In this document: piece after piece, positions 17,108-26,370 of the stretch
How positions within the stretch are numbered: the stretch's first letter is position 1
Layout: each line of letters begins with the position of its first letter
Made by a program: the position numbers and the translations under genes
Assembly: GCF_900109925.1 (NCBI RefSeq)
Contig: NZ_FOBW01000002.1
Span: forward strand, 434,001-498,000
DNA from: Mesobacillus persicus
GTDB lineage: Bacteria; Bacillota; Bacilli; Bacillales; Cytobacillaceae
Direction of reading: 5' to 3'
Length of the DNA stretch: 64,000 bases
Notes under the pieces: model-generated
Told to the model about the DNA's origin: nothing
Database searches by the model: none
What the model saw: only the letters and a program-made list of their open reading frames with translations

Positions 17108-19081
17108 TCACCTTCCTTGCCTTAAAGGATCGGTCACACGAGTAGATGTTGGTTTACCGCCAATCAGTGCAAAAGCGGTTCCGATTACCATAATGATTCC
17201 GCCAATCCAAATCCAGGTGACAAATGGATTTACCTTAACTTGAAGTGTCACTTTGTCCCTGTTTTCCCAAGAACTAAGAACCACGTAAAGGTCCTCTGTA
17301 AAGTTGGTTTTAATCGCCACTTCTGTTGAAGGTTCTTCCCAATTTGCATAAAATATCTTCTCTGGATGAATGGACCCAGCATCTTTCCCTTTATAAACAA
17401 TTTCGAGATCTGCGGCCACGATGCCATTCCCGTTTTTCGTTACTTCAGTTAACCCGTTAAAGGTAAGATCATAGTTTCCTATTTTAATATTTTCACCAGT
17501 CTCTACTGTTTTTAGTACTTCCTCGGAATATGCGTGGGAAGCAATTACTCCAATTGCAATGATGGCAATCCCGATATGGACAATGTATCCCCCATATCTT
17601 CTTTGGTTTTTTCTAGTTAACTTGTAAACTGCCTTTAGTACATTTTCCTTCGTAGCTTTCATCCGAGCACGAGTACCTTGGACAAATTCCTGAACATGGG
17701 TAGCAAACATGAAAACAGTGGACGCTAAACCAATAATGGCAAAGGCTCCTTTCACTCCCATTAAAATTAGAATAATCGCTGATACAATCCCTGCTATTAA
17801 CGGCCAGATCGCATTTTTCATAAACCTTTCTACTGTTGCTTTTTGCCAAGCTATTAATGGACAAACCGCCATTAAAAGAATTAATAACAGCAAAATTGGC
17901 GCCATTACGGAATTAAAATATGGTGGACCAACATTGATTTTTGTTCCTGTTACAGCTTCAGAGATAAGTGGATACATTGACCCCCAAAACACAGCAAACG
18001 CACCCGTAACAAGAATCAAGTTATTTAATAGAAACGAACTTTCTTTTGAAAAATAAGTTTCAATTGGGATGCTGTCTTTTTTTATTAACTGATATCTAGT
18101 CGTTACAATATAGATGGACAACAACATCATGAAAGCCATGAAGATCAGGAAGTACGTGCCTAATGGACCACTTCCAAATGCGTGTACACTTGTTAAAACT
18201 CCGCTTCGGACAAGGAAAGTCCCGAATAGTGTTAGGATATAAGAAAGGATGATTAAACTAATGTTCCAAGTTTTCAGCATTCCTTTTCGCTCTTGAATCA
18301 TAACTGAATGGAGGAAAGCTGAAGCAGTCAACCATGGAAGGAAACTTGCGTTTTCAACAGGATCCCATGCCCAGTAGCCGCCCCATCCAAGTTCAAGATA
18401 TGCCCACCAACCGCCAATGATATTGCCTAGAGTTAGGAATAACCAAGCAGTGATTGTCCAGCGTCTTGTTAGCTTTATCCACTCGGCATCCACTCTTTTT
18501 AAAATCAATGCTCCGATTGCAAAAGCAAATGGTACAGCCAACCCTACATAACCTAGATACAAAGTAATTGGATGAAGTACCATCCCAGGGTGCTGCAACA
18601 TCGGATTTAAGCCTTTACCATCTGCTGGGACGACTTCTGTCATCGCAAATGGGTTGCCACCGATTACCATTACGGTGAAAAAGAATAAAATATTTAGCAA
18701 GAGTATAATTGAAACATAGGGCATCAATGGGTTTCTTTTTTCTTTTGAATACACCAAGATCCCGGCATAGATACAAAGTAATACAGTCCACAACAGCAAG
18801 GAGCCAGCATTACCAGCCCAGAAAGCCGTAAGCTTATACACCATAGGGAGATTCAGACTAGTGTAGGCTGCCACATATTCAAACTGAAATTGACTTGATC
18901 CTAGGAGATAAAGAAGTAAGAAGGAAGCTAGTAACGAGACGAAGACAAGTGATAGCACTCCACCTCTGGCACTTTCAATCCATTTATTGTTTTGTTTCTT
19001 TATTCCAATTATGTTTGCAATAATTGCGTACGCTGCAATCGCAATTCCTAAATATAGTGTTATGTTCCCAATCAAATACAT
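17108..19081 (-). CDS. ccmF: cytochrome c-type biogenesis protein CcmF (haem lyase)
   Basis: Large polytopic membrane protein (about 657 aa) that attaches haem to apocytochrome c. The WWD haem-binding loop is WGGYWAWDPVENASFLPWL, with GGWWAYLELGWGG before it; family histidines such as HPITLYLGY are also present. I chose ATG at 19081 with GGGTGG eight bases upstream over GTG at 19093. It follows ccmE by 21 bp. As the only CcmF-type ligase here it must also serve the CLTCK haem of NrfA, or a second ligase lies elsewhere. Confidence 0.95.
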   Translation of the reverse strand: MYLIGNITLYLGIAIAAYAIIANIIGIKKQNNKWIESARGGVLSLVFVSLLASFLLLYLLGSSQFQFEYVAAYTSLNLPMVYKLTAFWAGNAGSLLLWTVLLCIYAGILVYSKEKRNPLMPYVSIILLLNILFFFTVMVIGGNPFAMTEVVPADGKGLNPMLQHPGMVLHPITLYLGYVGLAVPFAFAIGALILKRVDAEWIKLTRRWTITAWLFLTLGNIIGGWWAYLELGWGGYWAWDPVENASFLPWLTASAFLHSVMIQERKGMLKTWNISLIILSYILTLFGTFLVRSGVLTSVHAFGSGPLGTYFLIFMAFMMLLSIYIVTTRYQLIKKDSIPIETYFSKESSFLLNNLILVTGAFAVFWGSMYPLISEAVTGTKINVGPPYFNSVMAPILLLLILLMAVCPLIAWQKATVERFMKNAIWPLIAGIVSAIILILMGVKGAFAIIGLASTVFMFATHVQEFVQGTRARMKATKENVLKAVYKLTRKNQRRYGGYIVHIGIAIIAIGVIASHAYSEEVLKTVETGENIKIGNYDLTFNGLTEVTKNGNGIVAADLEIVYKGKDAGSIHPEKIFYANWEEPSTEVAIKTNFTEDLYVVLSSWENRDKVTLQVKVNPFVTWIWIGGIIMVIGTAFALIGGKPTSTRVTDPLRQGR

Positions 19082-19102
19082 TCGGATAACCACCCATCTG
19101 TT

Positions 19103-19552
19103 TTATTCCTGCGAGTCATTGAAGATTTCCTTATGCATTTCACCATCATAATTCTCCATATCTTCCCCTTCATATTTTGAAGGACATTTCGTCAGTACTG
19201 TTTCAGCTTCAAAAACACCATTCTCACCAATAAAACCTTCAACGATAACAATGACATCATCTGTGAAATTATCTGGTTGTACTCCTTTGTAGAAGATTGG
19301 TAAGGCTAGTTCATTTTCGTCCATGATCTCAAAGCGAAGTTCAATCTTATCCGCATCCCATTGGACGGATTCTTTATTTAACAAACCTTCAGTCATAATG
19401 TAATCACCCTCAAATTTATCAGAGCCATTCACAACTTCAGAAATCGTAATTTCTTTACTTCCTGCACTTGGCATCGAGGAAAAGGCCATGATGAAAATCG
19501 CGACTGCCATAAGGGAAAGAGCAGTAATAATTTTTTTATTTTTTGATGACAT
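19103..19552 (-). CDS. ccmE: haem chaperone CcmE, C-x-x-x-Y type
   Basis: Periplasm-side haem chaperone of 149 aa: an N-terminal membrane anchor (about 7-25) and an OB-fold domain. In classical CcmE a histidine in VLAKHDENY holds haem covalently. Here the matching site reads VLTKCPSKYEG, so Cys123 takes the place of His and Tyr127 is kept. This is the CxxxY form known from Desulfovibrio and archaea (System I*). It lies between a membrane protein gene and ccmF. Confidence 0.93.
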   Translation of the reverse strand: MSSKNKKIITALSLMAVAIFIMAFSSMPSAGSKEITISEVVNGSDKFEGDYIMTEGLLNKESVQWDADKIELRFEIMDENELALPIFYKGVQPDNFTDDVIVIVEGFIGENGVFEAETVLTKCPSKYEGEDMENYDGEMHKEIFNDSQE

Positions 19553-20527
19553 TTATTTTTTCCCTCCTACACTTTTTAGTAATTGGTTGTACTCTTCTTC
19601 TGAGATGCTTCCATCAAGTAGCATCGTCCGGAGTTTTGCTTTTTTTATGTCGGTCGTAGATTCCTTTGTCGCCGTTTTTCTTTTCTCCACCCTGTTTGTT
19701 GATTTTTTCCTGAGGAAGAACATCAGGAAACCTGCAGCTAATACGCTCACGCCTCCGATTACTGACACAATCATCCATACCGGTATTTTTTCTTCGTTGT
19801 TTGTAGAGGTTCCTTGCTTTGCCGTCCCCCCTGCCATTTCGTCCATAATTTCACCAGTTGTTCTTTCCTCAGCTCTGTCATATTCGAGTGTAATCGTTTT
19901 TTCTTCTCCCGGTTTCATTCCTTGTGACATATAGATGAACATATTCATGTTATAACTGTTTTTTTGGTGAGACTCCGCTTCGGGTTCTAGTTTAAACTTT
20001 TCCGTTTTGAGGGGTTCTACAAAGATTAGGTTCATCAACCCGATATCAGCAAAACTTTCGAAATGATACTCAAGTGTATTGCTTTCTTTTCCTTCTTTGA
20101 TGCCGTCTGTGTAATATTCAACAACAAATCGGTAGAGCTCTTGTGGCTGTATTTCTTCACTCGTAGTCCAAGAAATCGTACCTGTCTTTTTATCGAGTTC
20201 ATACTCAATCTCATTCATTTCAGATAAATCTCTGGAATAATCAGCAACGAAACCAAGCTTAAAGCCTTCCTCCTCTACTGGGAGTGGGATTTCAATTTGA
20301 CCTTTTTGTGGCTGGTCACTATTGTTGATCAATGCGCCGTGATAACCAACAAGCAATGGTGGGTTATCCTGTTTTTTATCATCTGGGTGATAGGCGAATT
20401 CCGGCATCACTTGAATAGTTAATTCCTCCATTTGAAGTGGGTTACTTGTACTTTCGGCTTTTGCTATCGCTGGCATGAAAGTCAAAAGGGTGAATATAAT
20501 CGGCCAAATTAGCGCCTTATTTCTCAT
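19553..20527 (-). CDS. exported membrane protein with C-terminal SHOCT-like motif
   Basis: About 324 aa. Signal peptide (1-24, cleaved near AKA), a beta-rich outer domain of about 200 residues, one membrane helix (about 245-268, VWMIVSVIGGVSVLAAGFLM), a basic stretch, and a C-terminal SHOCT-like segment LRTMLLDGSISEEEYNQLL. I take ATG at 20527 with AAAGG upstream; the first ATG at 20536 has no spacing. It is the first gene of the ccm-nrf cluster, one base before ccmE. Function unknown; a role in assembling or supporting the maturation complex is inferred only from position. Confidence 0.75.
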   Translation of the reverse strand: MRNKALIWPIIFTLLTFMPAIAKAESTSNPLQMEELTIQVMPEFAYHPDDKKQDNPPLLVGYHGALINNSDQPQKGQIEIPLPVEEEGFKLGFVADYSRDLSEMNEIEYELDKKTGTISWTTSEEIQPQELYRFVVEYYTDGIKEGKESNTLEYHFESFADIGLMNLIFVEPLKTEKFKLEPEAESHQKNSYNMNMFIYMSQGMKPGEEKTITLEYDRAEERTTGEIMDEMAGGTAKQGTSTNNEEKIPVWMIVSVIGGVSVLAAGFLMFFLRKKSTNRVEKRKTATKESTTDIKKAKLRTMLLDGSISEEEYNQLLKSVGGKK

Positions 20528-20849
20528 TTTGAACATCCTTTCGATCGTTTTTTACTTTGTGTCTAACTCGTGAACTCTTTCACAAGCGTAGTTGTCTTGA
20601 GCCGAAATGGTTCCTTAACCAATGGAGGGTGCCTATTCTAGCTCTAACCTAACTATTGTAAAACTTTTAACCCTCATAATTACCGTAACAATGATAAAGG
20701 TTTAAGAAGAAATTCTATACTCTATTTAAACCATTTCCAAGATACCGCCAGCTGTGACGAAAATCACGAAATAATTCTCAGATTTAACCGTTTTGTGAAC
20801 AGGGGTAGTCTAGAACGAAACGTTAAAACTTTGTCACATTTTAGAAAAA
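20528..20849. other. upstream region of the ccm-nrf operon
   Basis: No gene. It holds the FNR-like palindrome and AT-rich sequence with possible -10 boxes on the minus strand (TTAAAT at 20724-20729 or TATAGA at 20714-20719), giving a long untranslated leader of about 180 bases. Confidence 0.5.
20753..20768 (-). promoter_or_regulatory. candidate FNR box for the ccm-nrf operon
   Basis: TGTGACGAAAATCACG matches the Bacillus FNR site TGTGA-n6-TCACA at nine of ten defined bases. It is centred about 43 bp before the start implied by the TTAAAT -10 box, the usual activator distance. FNR control would fit an anaerobic nitrite reductase operon. Confidence 0.6.
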
Positions 20850-20880
20850 AAAACCTCATTTCAAAAAGAAATGAGGTTTT
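20850..20880 (-). terminator. terminator downstream of the ytzC operon
   Basis: Perfect AAAACCTCATTTC / GAAATGAGGTTTT stem with a five-base loop and a T run on the minus strand. Confidence 0.85.
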
Positions 20881-20909
20881 CCAAATTACTGGAAGGTGCC
20901 ACCAAACTT

Positions 20910-21089
20910 TTACCTGGATTGTTCTGGTTCGGGGTGAAATTTTGATTTGACTGGTTGTCCGCCGGTTTTCTCATATTTGCGTTTTGCTTCTTTTACTGGA
21001 TCATGATCGGTCCCTAATTCGATATCCTGATTGTTGATTCCATTGCGCGTTTTTTGCTCAGGGTTGTTTTGTTTGGAACGTTTTTTCAT
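20910..21089 (-). CDS. small hydrophilic protein, unknown function (59 aa)
   Basis: Starts MKKRSKQNNPEQKTRN at ATG 21089 behind a strong GGAGGAG site; a longer reading from 21113 has no such site. The product is very polar, rich in K, Q, N and E, with no hydrophobic core, like many small Bacillus proteins made in sporulating cells. It starts 14 bp after ytzC and ends before a perfect terminator, so it is real and shares the ytzC transcript. I do not recognise the family. Confidence 0.75.
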   Translation of the reverse strand: MKKRSKQNNPEQKTRNGINNQDIELGTDHDPVKEAKRKYEKTGGQPVKSKFHPEPEQSR

Positions 21090-21102
21090 GATATCTCCTC
21101 CT

Positions 21103-21366
21103 TTAATGATCAAGCAGAATCATATTACTTTGCACTTGTTGGAGCTGGAGTCGCATCCGGTGTAATTGTTCACGCTGCTGTCCATTGCAACTTAACGCAA
21201 GCTTGGAGATATCATTATAAGCTTGTTCTAATTGTTGTAAGCTCATATCAAATGAAGCATCTTCGTAGTGCTCTTGTTTGCTTGCCTTAATATACTCCTC
21301 GTGGGCATTTCTGATTGCATCTTCACATTGTTGGATATGTTCCTCAACTGATTGACGCGTTGCCAA
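21103..21366 (-). CDS. ytzC: DUF2524 family protein YtzC
   Basis: Helical 87-aa cytoplasmic protein starting MATRQSVEEHIQQCEDAI, the sequence I know from B. subtilis YtzC. It is predicted to form a coiled coil with no catalytic motif. In B. subtilis it also lies next to ytqAB, which supports the name. Ribosome site GGAGGG. Function unknown. Confidence 0.88.
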   Translation of the reverse strand: MATRQSVEEHIQQCEDAIRNAHEEYIKASKQEHYEDASFDMSLQQLEQAYNDISKLALSCNGQQREQLHRMRLQLQQVQSNMILLDH

Positions 21367-21619
21367 TGAAAAGCCCTCCTTTAATTTTAAGATGGAATTT
21401 TCTTTGCCCTACCTGACCTCACAAGATTCCACTTGCATTACAGTGAAGCACAATTGCTTCACTATTATTTTGTTCATCTTTGCTCTTCCTATCACGATTC
21501 GAGGTTGTATAATGCTTCCATACTCATGATTGTCGTTGGATAAGGTCAACCTTCGTGTTACAATGCCTTTGATAACTAATTAACTTTACAATATTGGAAT
21601 TTTTAATGGAGGTACTACT

Positions 21620-23157
<1,538 letters not shown>

Positions 23158-23177
23158 GCTTTGCTAACTCCTTTAAA

Positions 23178-23201
23178 TAGCAAGGGGACATTCCCTTGCT
23201 A
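23178..23201 (+). terminator. hairpin after ytqAB
   Basis: TAGCAAGGG / CCCTTGCTA stem about 20 bp after ytqB; only a short T-rich tract follows. Confidence 0.6.
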
Positions 23202-23265
23202 TATCGCTTTTAGGAAGTTAAAAATCATTTCCGCCTTCTTCGTAGCGTTTTTTTGTAGGTATGAA

Positions 23266-23460
23266 TCTAATAGGCGGAGAATTTCCGGTTAATGTATATA
23301 GAGGAAGCTAAAAAGCGAAAATAAGCGGAGAATTTCCGGTTAACTGCTCTAAATAAGCTATAATTCAAAGATTTGGATAATATAAGCGGAAAAACTCCCC
23401 TTAATTCAAGGGAAATATGGGTATTTCCCGATTTAGCCGGAAATCTTCCGTTTATTTTCA
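23266..23460. repeat. cluster of degenerate GCGGAGAATTTCCGGTTAA repeats
   Basis: ATAAGCGGAGAATTTCCGGT-type units occur at about 23266, 23320, 23380 (degenerate) and 23432 (inverted, TAGCCGGAAATCTTCC). Each has a small dyad around GGA...TCC. No gene is seen in 23202-23600; the rest is AT-rich. Confidence 0.6.
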
Positions 23461-23602
23461 TCCCCTGTCAAATCACCACCAAAATACAGCAGAGCCTAAC
23501 CTTAATTTTTTCTGTATATCATCCCTAATTTACCCCCACATTTTAATATAAAAAACCCTCCAAAATTATGAAAAAAACCCTTTATATAAACAAAAACAGA
23601 CC

Positions 23603-23634
23603 TCCAAATCACTTACATTTTGAAGGTCATTTTG
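23603..23634 (-). terminator. terminator downstream of ytpB
   Basis: GACCTTC pairs with GGAGGTC on the minus strand, followed by TGTTTTTG. Confidence 0.6.
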
Positions 23635-23709
23635 TATTACATTTTTAATGTTTGCGATAATTAACGGAACCCGTTACAAAAAACTGGTCCTTTTCCATTG
23701 GCTTTCCTC

Positions 23710-24816
23710 TTATTTAACGAAAGCTTTAGCCAAACCGACTCTAGGCATCCACTTTTGCAAAGTCCGGTAAGCTCTCCCATTTAAATAAAAGAAAAAGCTG
23801 ATGGGTCCCGCGCTTTTGATCATATCTTTTGCTAGTTTTTTTACACCTTGTTGACTGCGAATCTTTTCATCCGATAGATACACCCCGAGTAACCCCCTAT
23901 TAATTAGTTTGTGGAAGTTTCTATGAGGAAGTTTGGCCGTATAGTGATCGGCATTCGCAATAAAATGTTTCATCCGTTTGAAAAGAGCTTCTTCATTTTC
24001 ATAATAAAAGCAAAAGTTTAGATCTCCCTCTTTTCGATCCTCTTCTTGGTCAATAAAATAATCCAATAAGATATGTAGCCCCTGGATGTACGGAAAATAT
24101 CCATTTCGAATGATTTCGGCAAATTCTGGTTTAAAGTCATCTCTAAGCGCGTACGAAACGAGACAAAAAATTCCAAGAGTCGAACCAGTACAGGCAGAAA
24201 ATTCATACCATTGCATGTCGGTATCAGGTAATTCATTACGATGATGGTTAAACCAGTTCTGTAGCCTAGGTACTCTTTCACTCAATTCGACATGCTTATG
24301 AATCTGTAAATCACAATAATATCTACACAGTTCCAATAAATGTCCAGCAATATCTTCGTAATTCTCTAGTTGGTGTAGCTCTTCTCTGCAGGTGAGCACT
24401 AGCTCAATTAGATAACCTCCGTCCTCTTTATCTGGCCGCTCACGATAATAATCCCGAAGCTCTCCCTTAATAGATAACGCATCCTCCATGGCCTCATGTA
24501 AGGCAGAAAAGTCACTTGCATCCAGCGAAGTACTGCGATCACATAAATTGTCTAGGTAATCACTAATGGTTTGATAGGCCACAATAAAACGAGTTGCCCG
24601 TTGATAATTTCCCAACGCAACAAGACTCATGATTGAACCCCCTTCACAATGGAAGGTTTTATCGTCAATACTAGCCAATGCTTGTTTTCTTAATTCCTCA
24701 TTCGGTATCGACTCCGCTTTCTTCTTCCAATAAAGGAGCTCTCGATGGACTTGTGGCAATACTTTACGGTAAACGCGGTACATTAAACTAACAGGCATTT
24801 GGGGAATCGACGTCAT
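23710..24816 (-). CDS. ytpB: tetraprenyl-beta-curcumene synthase YtpB
   Basis: Large-terpene cyclase of the DUF2600 family, 368 aa. In B. subtilis YtpB cyclises tetraprenyl diphosphate to tetraprenyl-beta-curcumene, a precursor of sesquarterpenes found in spores. An aspartate-rich region, SDYLDNLCDR (about residues 84-93), fits diphosphate binding. It lies 15 bp after ytpA on the same strand, as in B. subtilis. Confidence 0.9.
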   Translation of the reverse strand: MTSIPQMPVSLMYRVYRKVLPQVHRELLYWKKKAESIPNEELRKQALASIDDKTFHCEGGSIMSLVALGNYQRATRFIVAYQTISDYLDNLCDRSTSLDASDFSALHEAMEDALSIKGELRDYYRERPDKEDGGYLIELVLTCREELHQLENYEDIAGHLLELCRYYCDLQIHKHVELSERVPRLQNWFNHHRNELPDTDMQWYEFSACTGSTLGIFCLVSYALRDDFKPEFAEIIRNGYFPYIQGLHILLDYFIDQEEDRKEGDLNFCFYYENEEALFKRMKHFIANADHYTAKLPHRNFHKLINRGLLGVYLSDEKIRSQQGVKKLAKDMIKSAGPISFFFYLNGRAYRTLQKWMPRVGLAKAFVK

Positions 24817-24830
24817 TAAATTCTCCTCTC

Positions 24831-25622
24831 TTAGTAAACATATCCAATAGCTTTTAATTGGCTTATCGCAAAGTCTAAAGCGTATTCGAACACTTCGTTT
24901 CGCTCCGGTTCATTAAAAATTTCATGGTAATACTTAGACCATTCCTTATAACGTTTTTCTGAAGATGGAACGTGGTTAAACCATTCTTTCACTTTCTTCT
25001 TATCAACAATCTTATCTTCACCACCCTGCATGAGCAGCAGCGGGATATCTTGGGTGTTTTCAATTTTATCAAAGGAATCAGAGATCGCTCCGATTAGTTC
25101 ACGATACCATCTTACGGATACCTTTGTCACAAATAAAGAGTCCTTTGAGTCAGCCTCGATGACGTCTAAATTCTGTGTGGCTTGATTGACTGATATGCCT
25201 GGATCTATTTTATAAGTTGGCAAAACCTTACTAAATAGCGCAACTTTCTTTGAGGGCTGGTGAATTAGCCCTAAGCTTGGAGAGGATAGAATGACCCCTG
25301 CTAGGTCTAGGCGTTCTTCCTGTAGGAGCCTAATTGCAATGAGACCTCCCATGCTGTGTCCTAAAAGAAAGACAGGAAGATTGAAGTCATATGCTGCGTG
25401 TATCCACTCTCTTACCTCTTCAAGGTATTCATTAAAAGAATCGATATGACCTCTGTTATGTCTTGAAGTCATTCCTTGTCCAGGAAGATCGTCCATAATA
25501 ACATGAAAGCCTGCAGACTGCCATTTTTCAATTAGCCAGCCATACCGGCGATGATGTTCAAGTTCACCATGAATCATCACCACTACTGCTTTTGCCTCTC
25601 CTTCCGCTTCCCACTTCCACAT
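24831..25622 (-). CDS. ytpA: alpha/beta hydrolase YtpA (lysophospholipase-type)
   Basis: About 263 aa. The nucleophile elbow is GHSMGG and the Asp/His of the triad are in the second half (GGEDKIVD; YHEIFNEP). In B. subtilis ytpA is reported to be needed for the phospholipid antibiotic bacilysocin. I take ATG at 25622 (MWKWEAEGEAKA) behind AGGGGGAAG; the longer reading from 25646 lacks a site. First gene of ytpA-ytpB. Confidence 0.88.
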   Translation of the reverse strand: MWKWEAEGEAKAVVVMIHGELEHHRRYGWLIEKWQSAGFHVIMDDLPGQGMTSRHNRGHIDSFNEYLEEVREWIHAAYDFNLPVFLLGHSMGGLIAIRLLQEERLDLAGVILSSPSLGLIHQPSKKVALFSKVLPTYKIDPGISVNQATQNLDVIEADSKDSLFVTKVSVRWYRELIGAISDSFDKIENTQDIPLLLMQGGEDKIVDKKKVKEWFNHVPSSEKRYKEWSKYYHEIFNEPERNEVFEYALDFAISQLKAIGYVY

Positions 25623-25754
25623 GATTCTTCCCCCTATTTTGTACACTATATTGAGAACTATAATATATAATGAACAAAAAAGGGAAGATTATTAATTTGC
25701 TTCGACTAATATGCCAGCCCCTTTATGATTAAAATTAATGAGGAGAGTGTACAG

Positions 25755-26285
25755 ATGATCTATCCATTCAACGGAAAAACACCTAAAATAGCGGCTTCTG
25801 CCTTTATTGCTGACTATGTAACAATAACCGGAGATGTTGAAATCGGCGAAGAATCAGGAGTATGGTTTAACAGTTCCATTCGTGGAGATGTGGCACCAAC
25901 AATTATCGGCAATAAGGTCAATATCCAAGACAATTCTGTTTTGCACCAAAGCCCTGGAAACCCTCTCATTCTTGAAGATGAGGTAACCGTCGGACATCAG
26001 GTCATATTACATAGCTGTATCATTCGTAAAAAAGCACTAATTGGGATGGGTTCGGTCATCCTTGATCAAGCAGAAATAGGCGAAGGGGCTTTTATAGGAG
26101 CCGGAAGCCTTGTTCCACAAGGCAAAAAAATCCCTCCTAACACATTAGCTTTTGGCAGGCCCGCAAAAGTCGTCCGGGAGCTAAATGAGGAAGATATAAA
26201 GGACATGGAGCGTATCACAAGAGAATACGCCGAAAAAGGTCAGTATTATAAATCCCTTCAAATGGATGATCGGGCAGCGAAGTAA
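25755..26285 (+). CDS. ytoA: gamma-carbonic anhydrase-like hexapeptide protein YtoA
   Basis: Left-handed beta-helix protein of 176 aa with repeated hexapeptides. Three histidines in the expected places (VLHQSP, TVGHQVILH) could bind a metal as in gamma-class carbonic anhydrases. Start ATG at 25755 follows GAGGAG; an earlier in-frame ATG at 25725 has no site. It diverges from ytpA. Enzyme activity is not shown for most YtoA/YrdA-type proteins. Confidence 0.88.
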   Translation: MIYPFNGKTPKIAASAFIADYVTITGDVEIGEESGVWFNSSIRGDVAPTIIGNKVNIQDNSVLHQSPGNPLILEDEVTVGHQVILHSCIIRKKALIGMGSVILDQAEIGEGAFIGAGSLVPQGKKIPPNTLAFGRPAKVVRELNEEDIKDMERITREYAEKGQYYKSLQMDDRAAK

Positions 26286-26307
26286 GTAGGTTAAGGAAAA
26301 ATAAAAG

Positions 26308-26346
26308 AAGGCAGAAACGTTATTATTGATAACGTTTCTGCCTTTT
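26308..26346. terminator. terminator between ytoA and asnB
   Basis: AGGCAGAAACGTTAT / ATAACGTTTCTGCCT is a perfect stem followed by TTTTT on the plus strand; asnB converges on it from the other side. Confidence 0.9.
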
Positions 26347-26370
26347 TCATTTTCCTCATGCATTCTACGA

